Source of the DNA: Caenimonas sp. SL110
GTDB lineage: Bacteria > Pseudomonadota > Gammaproteobacteria > Burkholderiales > Burkholderiaceae_C
Length of the DNA: 64,000 nucleotides
Reading direction: 5' to 3'
Assembly (NCBI RefSeq): GCF_001044395.1
Contig: NZ_JANU01000012.1
Span: 62,001-126,000, forward strand
The translations under genes and the position numbers were made by a program. The notes under the pieces were generated by a model. The model was given only the letters and a program-made list of their open reading frames with translations. It did no database searches and was not told the origin of the DNA. Shown here piece after piece: positions 17,655 through 26,034 of the stretch. How positions within the stretch are numbered: the stretch's first letter is position 1; each line of letters opens with the position of its first letter.

Positions 17655-17746
17655 TGTCATACCGGGCTTGACCCGGTATCCATGCGGCGATTGATCAGGC
17701 GCGGCTGCCGCTTCGCGGTGGATTGCGGATCAAGTCCGCAATGACA
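17655..17746. repeat. Two-stem intergenic repeat, copy 7, with exchanged stems
   Basis: Left stem ATACCGGGCTTGACCCGGTAT, centre CTGCCGCTTCGCGGTGGAT and right stem TTGCGGATCAAGTCCGCAA. The arm sequences are swapped and altered relative to copies 2 and 4, yet both stems still pair, indicating compensatory change. Confidence 0.88.
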
Positions 17747-17772
17747 GCCTCACAAGTCAGCAATGACATCCT

Positions 17773-18588
17773 TCAAACCAGGCCGCACCACACCGCCACG
17801 CGGTGAACCATATCGCTCCACAGCGCCCAGATCGCGACCAGGGCCAGCATCAATCCGGCCAATCGCGTTCCCAGGTCCTTGAACCGGCCATTGCCTGCAT
17901 CACGCAGTCGCAGGAACAACCACGGCGCGGCCGTCAGCGACAGCCCGCTGCCCAGCGCAAACAGCGCCATCGCAATCGCGCCATCGAGCGGCCCGCCGCT
18001 GAGCGAAGCCACCAGCAGCGCGGAATACAGCAGGCCGCACGGCATCAGCGCCCATAGCGTGCCGGCCACCAGCACGCCGCCCTGCCGACTCGCCAGCGGC
18101 CGCACGCGGGTCCATGCGAGCCGACCCGCACGCCCCGCCCACATCGGCTGCCGGGCCAGCACCAGCAGCGCCAGGCCCCACGCCAGCACCGCCAGATGAA
18201 AGAACATCCAGATCGGCCGCAACGCAGCCGCATTGGACGTGAGCCAGGCCAGGCTTTGCACCGCGCCAGCCGCAGCCGCGCCAGCGGCCGTGTAACCCGC
18301 GAGGCGTCCCAGCTGGAACAAGGCGGCGCGCTGGAACGCCGGATGGCTTGCAGGGCTCGCGGGCCGCGAAGGGATCGCAGTTGCAAACGTGATCGGATGG
18401 GTCATCACCTGCGCGCCGCCTGAGGCATCCCGTGCATCGCCCACACCCCGTTCACCCCCTGCACCCTGCCCATCCGACCGATCCCCAGGCCTCGTGATGG
18501 CGCCGCATGCAGCGCCGCACATGGCGATGCAATGTGGCCCGCCCGCCAGGCCCATGAGCAGCGCCGAGAACGCAAGCGCGGTGGACAA
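17773..18588 (-). CDS. Sulfite exporter TauE/SafE-family (UreH-like) membrane protein
   Basis: 271 residues with about six membrane helices. The first helix carries GLAGGPHCIAMCGAACG and the later TLWALMPCGLLYSALL, typical of the DsbD/SafE-like family often found with cbb3 oxidase genes and thought to help copper or heme delivery. A hydrophilic insert of about 40 residues follows the first helix and looks unusual. The start appears to be TTG at 18588, preceded by GAAGG at 7 bases; the next ATG would cut into the first helix. It begins 10 bases after hemN, so the two share an operon. Confidence 0.82.
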   Translation of the reverse strand: MSTALAFSALLMGLAGGPHCIAMCGAACGAITRPGDRSDGQGAGGERGVGDARDASGGAQVMTHPITFATAIPSRPASPASHPAFQRAALFQLGRLAGYTAAGAAAAGAVQSLAWLTSNAAALRPIWMFFHLAVLAWGLALLVLARQPMWAGRAGRLAWTRVRPLASRQGGVLVAGTLWALMPCGLLYSALLVASLSGGPLDGAIAMALFALGSGLSLTAAPWLFLRLRDAGNGRFKDLGTRLAGLMLALVAIWALWSDMVHRVAVWCGLV

Positions 18589-18598
18589 GGTCGTGCCT

Positions 18599-19978
18599 TC
18601 AGATGATGCGCGAGAACTTCGCGCGGTTGCGGTCGGCCTGCAGGTAGCGGTCGAACACCATCGCGACCGCCCGCACCAGGTACCAGCCGCTTTCAGTCAC
18701 TTCGATGCCGGTGTCGGTGACGCGCACGAGGCCCTGCTCGACCAGCTGGTCCATCTGCGCGAGTTCCGGCGCGAAGTACCTGCGAAAGTCGATGAGCCAT
18801 GCCACTTCGATCGACTCGAACATCACCTGGCCCTGGCACATCAGCACCATGATGACCGCGCGGCGCACCAGGTCGTCACGGTTGAGCGCAAGGCCGCGCA
18901 CCACCGGCAGGCGCCCCTGGTCCAGGTGGTCGCAATACTCTTCCATCGTCTTGGCGTTCTGGCTGTAGGTCGCGCCGATACGGCCGATGGCAGAAACACC
19001 CAGCCCGATCAGGTCGCAGTCGGGCTGCGTGCTGTAGCCCTGGAAGTTGCGGTGCAACCGCCCCTGGCGCTTGGCCACGGCGAGCGAGTCCGTGGGCAAT
19101 GCAAAGTGATCCATGCCGATGTATTCATAGCCTGCCTTGATGAAGCCATCGATCGACTGAGACAGCATCGCCAGCTTGGAACTCGCACCGGGCAGATCGG
19201 CCGACACGATGCGCCGCTGCGGCTTGAAGCGCTCGGGCAGGTGCGCGTAGCCATACATTGCCACGCGGTCGGGCCGCAAGGCGCAGACCTGCTCCAGCGT
19301 CTGCGCGAATGATTCGGGCGTCTGTTTGGGCAGGCCGTAAATCAGGTCGACATTGATGGAATCGAAACCGATGGCGCGTGCCTGCTGCATCAAGGCGGCA
19401 ACCTGTTCCAGCGGCTGGATGCGGTGCACCGCCTTCTGCACCTCCGGATTGAAGTCCTGCACCCCAAAGCTGATCCGGTTGAAGCCGAGCGCGGCGAGCG
19501 CGTCGAGCCGCTTGCCATCGACCGTGCGCGGATCGACCTCAATCGATCGCTCGCCACCGGCGGCAAGGTTGAAGGTGCGGCCCAGCATGTCCATGAGCTG
19601 GCGCAGCTCGGCATCGGAGAAGAAGGTGGGCGTGCCACCACCCAGATGCAGCTGCGTCACCGTCTGGCCGTTGCCGAGCGCAGCGCCATGCAGATCGATT
19701 TCGCGCGCCAGATAGGCCAGGTAGCCCGTGCTGCGCGAATGGTGCTTGGTGATGATCTTGTTGCAGGCGCAGTAGTAGCACAGCGACTCGCAAAACGGGA
19801 TGTGAACGTAGATCGACAGGGGCGCCGCTGCCGCCGCGCCCTGCTGCCTCTGCACGAGCGCCTGGGAGTAGTCGGGCGCAGCGAACGCCTCGACGAACCG
19901 GTCGGCCGTCGGGTAGGAGGTATAGCGCGGGCCGGAGATATCGAATCGGCGCAGCAGGTCGGATGAAACTACGGTCAT
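18599..19978 (-). CDS. hemN: Oxygen-independent coproporphyrinogen III oxidase
   Basis: 459 residues, radical SAM enzyme. HemN decarboxylates coproporphyrinogen III to protoporphyrinogen IX without oxygen. The N-terminal GPRYTSYPTADRF segment and IPFCESLCYYCACNK cluster (CxxxCxxC) are at about residues 15-70, and LHLGGGTPTFF follows. HemN_C elements are in the last third. ATG at 19978 is used; a TTG two codons upstream is less likely. It is preceded by the acyl-CoA ligase gene at 15 bases and followed by the SafE-type gene, fitting heme supply for cbb3 oxidase under low oxygen. Confidence 0.96.
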   Translation of the reverse strand: MTVVSSDLLRRFDISGPRYTSYPTADRFVEAFAAPDYSQALVQRQQGAAAAAPLSIYVHIPFCESLCYYCACNKIITKHHSRSTGYLAYLAREIDLHGAALGNGQTVTQLHLGGGTPTFFSDAELRQLMDMLGRTFNLAAGGERSIEVDPRTVDGKRLDALAALGFNRISFGVQDFNPEVQKAVHRIQPLEQVAALMQQARAIGFDSINVDLIYGLPKQTPESFAQTLEQVCALRPDRVAMYGYAHLPERFKPQRRIVSADLPGASSKLAMLSQSIDGFIKAGYEYIGMDHFALPTDSLAVAKRQGRLHRNFQGYSTQPDCDLIGLGVSAIGRIGATYSQNAKTMEEYCDHLDQGRLPVVRGLALNRDDLVRRAVIMVLMCQGQVMFESIEVAWLIDFRRYFAPELAQMDQLVEQGLVRVTDTGIEVTESGWYLVRAVAMVFDRYLQADRNRAKFSRII

Positions 19979-19993
19979 GGACAAGACGTTTTT

Positions 19994-22717
19994 TTAGTTC
20001 GCCGACTTTGCACCGCCAGACGCCGCTGCGACTTGATCCATGTCACGAACCAGCGTCATCCGCAGTGCGAATCCGTCATCGCCTTCGGTGACGGCAAATC
20101 CGACGCTGCGAGCCAGCGCCAGCATCGCCGCGTTCTCGCGCAGGCACTGCCCGATGACTTCTGTCGTGCCGCGCGCACGCAGGTAGTTGAGCAGCTTGTC
20201 CATCATCACCCGGCCCAGCCCGTGCCCCTGCCATGCCGATGCCACCTGTATCGCAAACTCCGCGCGGATGTTGTCCGGGTCACACACCGCGCGCACCTCA
20301 CCTGCCATGCGCTGGTTGCCGAATTCATCAGCCGGTGTGAGCGCGATGAAAGTCATCTCGCGGTCGTAGTCGATCTGGCTGAAGCGCGCGAGTTCCGAGG
20401 TCGGCACTTCGCGCCTGGCCATGAAAAACCGCAGCCGCATGTCTTGCGGCGAACACTTCGCATAGAAAGCCTTCAGCCGGTTTCCGTCTTCGGGGCGTAT
20501 AGGTCGCAGCAGCAGCTGCGTGCTGTTGACGGTGACGCGTTCTTCCAGCTTCTGCGGATACGGCCGCAGGGCAAGCTGCGCACCAGCGGCCGTGCCGCGC
20601 AGCCGTACGCGCACGCGTGCATCGAGCGAGATCGCGCCCTGCGCATCGACCACCAGCGGGTTGATGTCCAGCTCGGCCAGGGACGCGAGGTCGCAGGCCA
20701 TCTGCGACAGCCGCACCAGCGCATCGACAACCGCCTGTTCGCTCTTGGCCGGTGCGCCGCGATGGGCAGCGAGCATGGTGCGCACACCGCTGCGATCGAT
20801 CAGGTCGCGCGCCAGCAGGTCGTTCAGGGGCGGCAATGCAATGGCGTGGTCCTTCGACAGCTCGACATCGGTGCCACCCCGGCCAAACAGCAGCACCGGC
20901 CCGAACACCGGGTCGCTCGCGATGCCAGCAATCAGTTCGCGGCCATGCGGGCGCTTGACCATGCCCTGCACCGCGAAACCCGCGATCTGGGCACCGGGCA
21001 CCAGGCGCGCGGCTTGCTGGCGCATGCGAACGGTGGTGTTGCGCACCTCGTCGGATGAATCCAGTCCCAGCGCGACGCCGCCCACATCCGACTTGTGCAC
21101 GATCTGCTGCGAGACCAGCTTCACCGCGACCGGAAACCCGATGTCCACTGCTGCCTGCGCAGCCTCGTCACCGGTGCGCGCCATTCTTGTCGGCGCTGTC
21201 TCGATGCCGTACGCACGCAGCAAGGCATGCGCTTCTTCCGGATCCAGCCATTCGTGGCCGGCATCGACGGCCCGGCGCACGATGGCCAGTGCGCGATCGC
21301 GTTCCGGGGCAGGCCCGGTTTCGCGGTCGTCAGGCACCTGGTGCAACGATTCCTGGTTGCGGTGGTAGTCGGCCAGCTGCAGCCATGCGCCCACTGCGCG
21401 TTCGGGTGTGCTGTACCAGGGCAGGCCCTGATACGAGAAAGAGCTGCGGGCACCTGCTACCGCGTTGCCTCCCATCCAGCAACTGAGTACCAGCTTGGAC
21501 GCATTGCGGATATGCGGCAGGCATTCGAGCGCGATGTCGGAAGCCGGCACGATGGCCGTCGGCGCATGCATGAAGATGACGCCATCGACTTCCTGCGCCG
21601 ACAGCAGCACGTCGAGCGCCTGCGAATACCGCTGCGTGGGTGCATCGCCCACGATATCCACCGGATTGCCATGCGACCAGCTCGGCGGCAGGCAGGCATC
21701 GAGCGCCTTCATCGTCGCATCCGACAACTGCGCGAGATTGCCGCCGGCCAGGGCCAGTGCGTCGGCAGCGAGCACGCCCGCACCACCGCCGTTGGTGAGC
21801 AAGGCCACCCGCTCGCCACGCCAGCTGTGGGGATGGGCCAGCGTGCCTGCTGCATCGAACAGGGCCTCCAGCGTGTCCACCCGCAACATGCCCGCCCGGC
21901 GCGCTGCGGCGTCGAAGACCGCATCGGAGCCGGCCAGCGCACCGGTATGCGAGGCGGCTGCCTTCGCCGCAGTGGGCGAACGGCCCGCCTTCACGACGAT
22001 GACCGGCTTGTTGCGCGACGCCGCGCGCGCGGCCGACATGAACTTGCGGGCCGCCTTCACGGATTCGACGTACAGCAAGATGGCGCGCGTGTTCGGATCG
22101 CTGGCCAGATAGTCGAGCACATCGCCGAAATCGACATCGGAGCTGTCGCCCAGCGAGATGAAGTGAGAAAAACCGATGCCGCGTTCGTTGGCCCAGTCGA
22201 GCATGGTGGTCGCAAGCGCTCCCGACTGCGTGACGAATGCGAGCGAACCGGCCAGTGCATTGCCCGGCGCAAAGCTGGCGTTCAGGCCGATGCCCGGGAC
22301 CAGCGCGCCAATGCAGTTGGGGCCGAGGATTCGCAGCAGATACGGCTTGGCCGCCGTGAGCATCGCCTGCTCCAGGGTGATGCCACTTTCTTGCGCCGGC
22401 TCCCGAAGTCCCGCCGCAAAGACGATGGCCGCGCGCGTGCCCTTCGCGCCCAGCTGCGCAATCACCGACGGCACCGAGGCGGCAGGCGTGCAGACGATCG
22501 CAAGGTCGGGCGCTGCCGGCAACGATGCGACATCGGGCCAGGCCTTCTCGCCGCCGACCAGCTCATGGTTCTTGTTGACAGCCCACACCGGCCCGGTCAG
22601 GCCGCCTGAGCGCGCATTGCGCAACACGACGTTGCCCACACTGCCGGGCCGGTCCGATGCGCCGATGACGGCGACAGACCGGGGCTGGAACAACGACTCC
22701 AGGTTGCGAACGCTCAT
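19994..22717 (-). CDS. ADP-forming acyl-CoA synthetase fused to a GNAT acetyltransferase (Pat/YfiQ-like)
   Basis: 907 residues. The order is a CoA-binding domain (VIGASDRPGSVGN), a ligase domain with PNCIGALVPG and the ASHTGALAG loop bearing the phospho-histidine candidate, an ATP-grasp domain (around VAVKLVSQQIVHKSDVGGV), and a C-terminal GNAT domain of about 150 residues (acetyl-CoA loop WQGHGLGRVMMDKLL). This is the architecture of protein lysine acetyltransferases such as E. coli PatZ. Some relatives also make acetate from acetyl-CoA with ATP gain. Its ATG overlaps the stop of a universal stress gene (ATGA), so both are expressed from the FNR-controlled promoter upstream. Confidence 0.93.
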   Translation of the reverse strand: MSVRNLESLFQPRSVAVIGASDRPGSVGNVVLRNARSGGLTGPVWAVNKNHELVGGEKAWPDVASLPAAPDLAIVCTPAASVPSVIAQLGAKGTRAAIVFAAGLREPAQESGITLEQAMLTAAKPYLLRILGPNCIGALVPGIGLNASFAPGNALAGSLAFVTQSGALATTMLDWANERGIGFSHFISLGDSSDVDFGDVLDYLASDPNTRAILLYVESVKAARKFMSAARAASRNKPVIVVKAGRSPTAAKAAASHTGALAGSDAVFDAAARRAGMLRVDTLEALFDAAGTLAHPHSWRGERVALLTNGGGAGVLAADALALAGGNLAQLSDATMKALDACLPPSWSHGNPVDIVGDAPTQRYSQALDVLLSAQEVDGVIFMHAPTAIVPASDIALECLPHIRNASKLVLSCWMGGNAVAGARSSFSYQGLPWYSTPERAVGAWLQLADYHRNQESLHQVPDDRETGPAPERDRALAIVRRAVDAGHEWLDPEEAHALLRAYGIETAPTRMARTGDEAAQAAVDIGFPVAVKLVSQQIVHKSDVGGVALGLDSSDEVRNTTVRMRQQAARLVPGAQIAGFAVQGMVKRPHGRELIAGIASDPVFGPVLLFGRGGTDVELSKDHAIALPPLNDLLARDLIDRSGVRTMLAAHRGAPAKSEQAVVDALVRLSQMACDLASLAELDINPLVVDAQGAISLDARVRVRLRGTAAGAQLALRPYPQKLEERVTVNSTQLLLRPIRPEDGNRLKAFYAKCSPQDMRLRFFMARREVPTSELARFSQIDYDREMTFIALTPADEFGNQRMAGEVRAVCDPDNIRAEFAIQVASAWQGHGLGRVMMDKLLNYLRARGTTEVIGQCLRENAAMLALARSVGFAVTEGDDGFALRMTLVRDMDQVAAASGGAKSAN

Positions 22718-23184
22718 GAGGACGACTTCTCTTGCGGCGTCCGCACGAGCAGCACCGGCACGGGTGCATGACGCACGATCTGTTCGGCATCGCTGCCCAT
22801 CAACAACCGGTCCACGCCGTGGCGGGCGTGCGTGCCGACCACGATGAGGTCGGCGTCCCAGCCGGTCGCTTCCGATGCGATCAGCTCGCAGACTCGGCCT
22901 GTGACGCCGATGATCAAGGCACCTTCGGCCAGCACCTGCTTTTGCGCTGCGCGGGCGCAGGCCGCTGCCAGCAGCTTTTCGCCAGCCTCGCGCATGCGCG
23001 GCACGATGTCGCGCATCAGCGCCACTGCGGGCTCGAACCCATTGGTCCAGGTCAGCTCATCCATGACGTGCACGATCCGCAGCCGGGAGCCGCTGACCTC
23101 GCCCAGCGCGATGGCTTCGTCCAGCGCCCGCCAGGAAGCTGCGCTGTCGTCAAACGGAACGAGAATTCGGTGAAAGCGTGTCAT
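22714..23184 (-). CDS. Universal stress protein (UspA family)
   Basis: 156 residues with the Rossmann-like Usp fold. The N-terminal RILVPFDDSAASWRALDEA and the C-terminal ATP-binding G-rich segment GTHARHGVDRLLMGSDAEQIVRHAPVPVLLVR (G2xG9xG(S/T)-type) are clear. It starts at ATG 23184 after GGAGACGCAAGAC. It is divergent from another usp gene across an FNR box (23243-23256) whose centre is 65.5 bases upstream, with TATCGT at the -10 place. It is translationally coupled to the acyl-CoA ligase/acetyltransferase. Usp proteins bind ATP and support survival under energy or oxygen stress. Confidence 0.93.
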   Translation of the reverse strand: MTRFHRILVPFDDSAASWRALDEAIALGEVSGSRLRIVHVMDELTWTNGFEPAVALMRDIVPRMREAGEKLLAAACARAAQKQVLAEGALIIGVTGRVCELIASEATGWDADLIVVGTHARHGVDRLLMGSDAEQIVRHAPVPVLLVRTPQEKSSS

Positions 23185-23242
23185 GTCTTGCGTCTCCATC
23201 TGCGATGCGGTTTCACGATATCGTGCCAGCTGGCGCCTGGGT

Positions 23243-23256
23243 TTGACACAGGTCAA
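23243..23256. promoter_or_regulatory. FNR/DNR-type box between divergent usp genes
   Basis: TTGACACAGGTCAA, a perfect inverted repeat. The -10-like elements lie 29.5 bases from the centre on both sides (AACACT rightwards, TATCGT leftwards). Confidence 0.75.
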
Positions 23257-23317
23257 TCGAAAGCCGCCGCAACGGGCAAACACTAGGCTGTCTGGGTTCA
23301 TTGTTCTGGAGAGAGAT

Positions 23318-23758
23318 ATGTACAAGCGATTCCTCGTCCCGGTCGACGGCAGCGAGACATCCAACAAGGCGCTGGTGACGGCGCTGCAGATGGCGCGTGA
23401 CGCCGGCGGTGCCATGCGCCTGGTTCACCTCGAAAACGAGCTGGCCGCGTTAGGCATTGGCGACGTGGACCCGAGCATCGTCGAAGAGCTTCTGGAACTG
23501 GGGCACCAGGCTGCGCAGAAAGTCATCGCAGACGCGACGGCCATAGCCGAATCGGCCGGCGTGGCGGTTGAAAGCCACCTGGTCACCGCGATGGGCGAGC
23601 GCCTGGGCGATGTGGTCGCGCGCGAGGCCACCGACTGGAACGCCGACCTCATCGTGGTGGGCAGCCACGGCAGGCGAGGCATCGGACGCGTGCTGCTGGG
23701 CAGCGGCGCCGAGCAGATCATGCGCATGGCGCCGGTGCCGGTGCTGGTGATCCGCTGA
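23318..23758 (+). CDS. Universal stress protein (UspA family)
   Basis: 146 residues starting MYKRFLVPVDGSETSNKAL and ending with VVGSHGRRGIGRVLLGSGAE and VPVLVIR, the complete ATP-binding Usp signature. A good ribosome-binding site, GGAGAGAG, precedes the ATG at 23318. It is divergent from a second usp gene across a perfect FNR-type palindrome. It converges with the FocA/NirC-like channel gene, whose stop is 9 bases downstream. Confidence 0.93.
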   Translation: MYKRFLVPVDGSETSNKALVTALQMARDAGGAMRLVHLENELAALGIGDVDPSIVEELLELGHQAAQKVIADATAIAESAGVAVESHLVTAMGERLGDVVAREATDWNADLIVVGSHGRRGIGRVLLGSGAEQIMRMAPVPVLVIR

Positions 23759-23766
23759 ACGGCTGG

Positions 23767-24609
23767 TCAGCGCGGCTTCTCGCGCCGGTAGATCAGGTGG
23801 TAGGCCAGGCTCACCAGCCCCGCCCCACCGACCAGGTTGCCCGCAATCACCACCGCGAGATTCGCGGCCATGCCGCCCACCGTCACTGCCGCATCGACAG
23901 ACCCAACCCCAACCCCAACCCCAGCCCCAGCCCCCGACTGGATCAGCATCGCCAGTGGCATCAGGTACATGTTGGCGATGCTGTGCTCGAATCCGGCGGC
24001 AACAAACGCGCTAACCGGAAGCACCACCGCAATCGCCTTGTCGATCACGCTGCGACCCGCCATCGCCATCCACACCGCCATGCAGACCAGCACGTTGCAC
24101 AGCACGCCGCGCACGAAGGCCTGCTCCCACGGCAGGTCTTGCTTGGCAAGGGCGATCTTCACGACCGTACGGCCGATCGCGCCGTTGCCCATCTCGGTGT
24201 GCCCGCTCAGGTAGACGGCCAGCGCGAGCGAGGCGGCGCCGGCAAAGTTCGCCAGGCAGACCACGATCCAGTTGCGGGCCACTGCGCGCCAGCCGATCAG
24301 CCCGTCGGCCCAGGCCATGACCAGCAGGTTGTTGCCGGTGAACAGCTCCGCGCCGGCGACCACAACCAGCACCAGACCCAGCGAGAACACAGCCCCACCC
24401 AGCAGTTGCGACGTGGCCAGGCCCAGGGAGGCGTCGGCCTTCACGATGACAAACAGCAAGGAGCCAAAGCCGATGAATACCCCCGCCAGCAACCCCAGCA
24501 TGGCGAGGGGCACCAGGGCCATGCGCGCCTTGGCGACGCCAGCCTCCTCCACCCTTCTCGCGATCTGTGCGGGCGCGTACGCATCGGAGCCAAAAAGTTC
24601 GGTGCTCAT
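23767..24609 (-). CDS. FocA/NirC-family formate/nitrite channel
   Basis: 280 residues with six or more membrane helices. The FNT segments FIGFGSLLFVIV, the GAELFTGNNLLVMAWADG loop (omega loop region) and GVLCNVLVCMAVWMA are characteristic. Such pentameric channels move formate, nitrite or lactate across the inner membrane, relevant under low oxygen. A short hexanucleotide tract encodes GAGAGVGVGVGS near residues 220-232, a region between the last helices. ATG at 24609 has no ribosome-binding site and sits 40.5 bases from an FNR box centre. The anion carried is not predictable. Confidence 0.92.
   Translation of the reverse strand: MSTELFGSDAYAPAQIARRVEEAGVAKARMALVPLAMLGLLAGVFIGFGSLLFVIVKADASLGLATSQLLGGAVFSLGLVLVVVAGAELFTGNNLLVMAWADGLIGWRAVARNWIVVCLANFAGAASLALAVYLSGHTEMGNGAIGRTVVKIALAKQDLPWEQAFVRGVLCNVLVCMAVWMAMAGRSVIDKAIAVVLPVSAFVAAGFEHSIANMYLMPLAMLIQSGAGAGVGVGVGSVDAAVTVGGMAANLAVVIAGNLVGGAGLVSLAYHLIYRREKPR
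23901..23935. repeat. Hexanucleotide tract inside the formate/nitrite channel gene
   Basis: About five units of AACCCC/AGCCCC on the plus strand, encoding alternating Gly-Val/Gly-Ala on the minus strand. The 6-bp period keeps frame, so length change would only add or remove dipeptides. Confidence 0.7.
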
Positions 24610-24642
24610 GGGCAGAGTGTGCGTGGTCACGGTCGCCCGCGG

Positions 24643-24656
24643 TTGACAAGGATCAA
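24643..24656. promoter_or_regulatory. FNR-type box between the channel gene and the DksA/TraR-like gene
   Basis: TTGACAAGGATCAA. The centre is 40.5 bases from the leftward ATG (24609) and 59.5 bases from the rightward ATG (24709). AACAAT at 24679-24684 is the rightward -10 candidate. Confidence 0.75.
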
Positions 24657-24708
24657 ACCGGGCAGCGCCTAACGCTCCAACAATGCGGGTGTAACCAGAG
24701 GAGCCCTC

Positions 24709-25092
24709 ATGAACACCAACACCGATCCCGCCCGCAAACGCATCGTCATGGCCTTGCTGCAACGCGAAGCCGAACTGCGCGCCGTCCTGCAGTCGGAAAC
24801 CGCCGCCATTTCACAGGCAGGAGGCGCTCCGGGCGAGGTGACTGACTTCAAGGACCTGGCCTCCAGTGAATCGCTCACCGCGATCGACGCGATCCAGGGT
24901 GACCATGCGGCCACAGAACTCGCGCAGGTCGGCGCTGCGATGCGCAGGCTGCAGGATGGCACCTACGGCACCTGCACGGACTGCGGCGTTGCCATCGACG
25001 AAAAACGCCTGCTGGCGATGCCGGCCGCGCCGCGCTGCACGGCTTGCCAGGCGATCGCCGAACAGGCGAGCGGGCACGGACACACGCATTGA
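24709..25092 (+). CDS. DksA/TraR-type C4 zinc-finger protein
   Basis: 127 residues with an N-terminal helical half and a C-terminal zinc finger: CTDCGVAI followed by CTAC, with the family signature YGTCTDCGVAIDEKRL. Proteins of this type bind RNA polymerase through the secondary channel and change promoter response to ppGpp or stress; here the coiled coil is short. The tail is His-rich (GHGHTH). AGAGGAG precedes the ATG. It is the first gene of an FNR-box unit and is followed by a usp gene 21 bases later, so they are probably co-transcribed. RNA polymerase binding is inferred from family. Confidence 0.9.
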   Translation: MNTNTDPARKRIVMALLQREAELRAVLQSETAAISQAGGAPGEVTDFKDLASSESLTAIDAIQGDHAATELAQVGAAMRRLQDGTYGTCTDCGVAIDEKRLLAMPAAPRCTACQAIAEQASGHGHTH

Positions 25093-25113
25093 CAAGACAG
25101 CAGGAGGCATGAC

Positions 25114-25587
25114 ATGTACCAGCGAATCCTCGTGCCGATTGACGGCAGCACCACCTCCAACCGAGCGCTCACTGCGGCCATCGGCATGGCCCAGGCGTTC
25201 AGGGGGCGGCTGCGGCTGATCTACGTGGTGGACGAAGCCGCGTACGTCACCGGTTACGACCCATCGGGCGGCTATTCGGGTGAGTTGATCCGCGTGATGC
25301 GCGAATCGGGCGAGAAGATTCTCAACGAGGGCATGTCACTCGCAAAAGCTGCAGGCATTGAAGCCGACAGCATGCTGTTCGACACGTTTGGCGAACGGCT
25401 CGGAGAAGTTGTGGCCAAGGCCGCCAAGCTGTGGAACGCCGACCTGGTGGTGGTGGGCACGCACGGCAGGCGCGGGTTCAGCCGGCTGCTGCTGGGCAGT
25501 GGCGCGGAACAGGTCATCCGGCTTGCGCCGGTGCCGGTGCTGGCGATACGGGCGGCTGAGGAGGATGTGGACGGGCACGGGGGTTAA
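25114..25587 (+). CDS. Universal stress protein (UspA family)
   Basis: 157 residues: MYQRILVPIDGSTTSNRAL at the start and VVGTHGRRGFSRLLLGSGAEQ plus VPVLAIR near the end, so the ATP-binding loop is complete. A strong ribosome-binding site, AGGAGG, precedes the ATG. It shares an FNR-controlled unit with the DksA/TraR-like gene. A two-stem repeat follows the stop codon at 9 bases and probably ends the transcript. Confidence 0.93.
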   Translation: MYQRILVPIDGSTTSNRALTAAIGMAQAFRGRLRLIYVVDEAAYVTGYDPSGGYSGELIRVMRESGEKILNEGMSLAKAAGIEADSMLFDTFGERLGEVVAKAAKLWNADLVVVGTHGRRGFSRLLLGSGAEQVIRLAPVPVLAIRAAEEDVDGHGG

Positions 25588-25595
25588 AACGCGGC

Positions 25596-25682
25596 TGTCA
25601 TGCCGGACTCGATCCGGCATCCACCGCGAAGCGGACGCTGCGCCTGGTCGACGATGGATTGCGGATCAAGTCCGCAATGACA
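25596..25682. repeat. Two-stem intergenic repeat, copy 8, reversed order
   Basis: Here the TGCCGGACTCGATCCGGCA stem comes first and TTGCGGATCAAGTCCGCAA second, with CACCGCGAAGCGG between, the reverse complement of the usual centre. The copy is thus inserted in the opposite orientation. Confidence 0.88.
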
Positions 25683-25716
25683 GCCTCTTTTTCAAGTGCG
25701 CGATGACGGCCTGTCT

Positions 25717-26034
25717 TCAGATCTCCGATGACAGCTCAGTTGGCACACGCGCATTGAGCGCCCGCAGCTGCGCCTGCAACTCCTCGATCGTGCGCAGGTA
25801 GTCCACCAGCAGTCCCATCGTGAAGATGTCCAGGTCGAAGATCGCGCGCTGCCTGGCGGCTTCACGCAGCGGCCACAGGGCTTGCGCGTTGAAGCCTTCA
25901 GGCGCCTCGCGCGAAACGCAAAATTGCAGCACGCCGTAGTCCAGCAACTCGCTGAGCTCTTCCAGCGTCAGGCCGCAGGCGAGCGAAAGCTCCGTGGCGT
26001 CGAGCACGCCCGGTTCATGCAGATGCGCGTTCAT
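25717..26034 (-). CDS. cbpM: Chaperone modulator CbpM
   Basis: 105 residues. CbpM binds the J-domain of CbpA and inhibits it. A MerR-like N-terminal helix-turn-helix (ATELSLACGLTLEELSELLDYGVL) and a C-terminal helical part (DLDIFTMGLLVDYLRTIEELQAQL) match the family. The ATG at 26034 lies inside the last codons of cbpA (20-base overlap), confirming the usual cbpA-cbpM operon. The protein ends in a short acidic tail. Confidence 0.88.
   Translation of the reverse strand: MNAHLHEPGVLDATELSLACGLTLEELSELLDYGVLQFCVSREAPEGFNAQALWPLREAARQRAIFDLDIFTMGLLVDYLRTIEELQAQLRALNARVPTELSSEI

Noticed and set aside
17472-17744. A small gene between the beta-CASP gene end and the SafE-type gene
   Set aside because: The frame overlaps the hydrolase in another register and its end translates the repeat (CHTGLDPVSMRR), with no ribosome-binding site.
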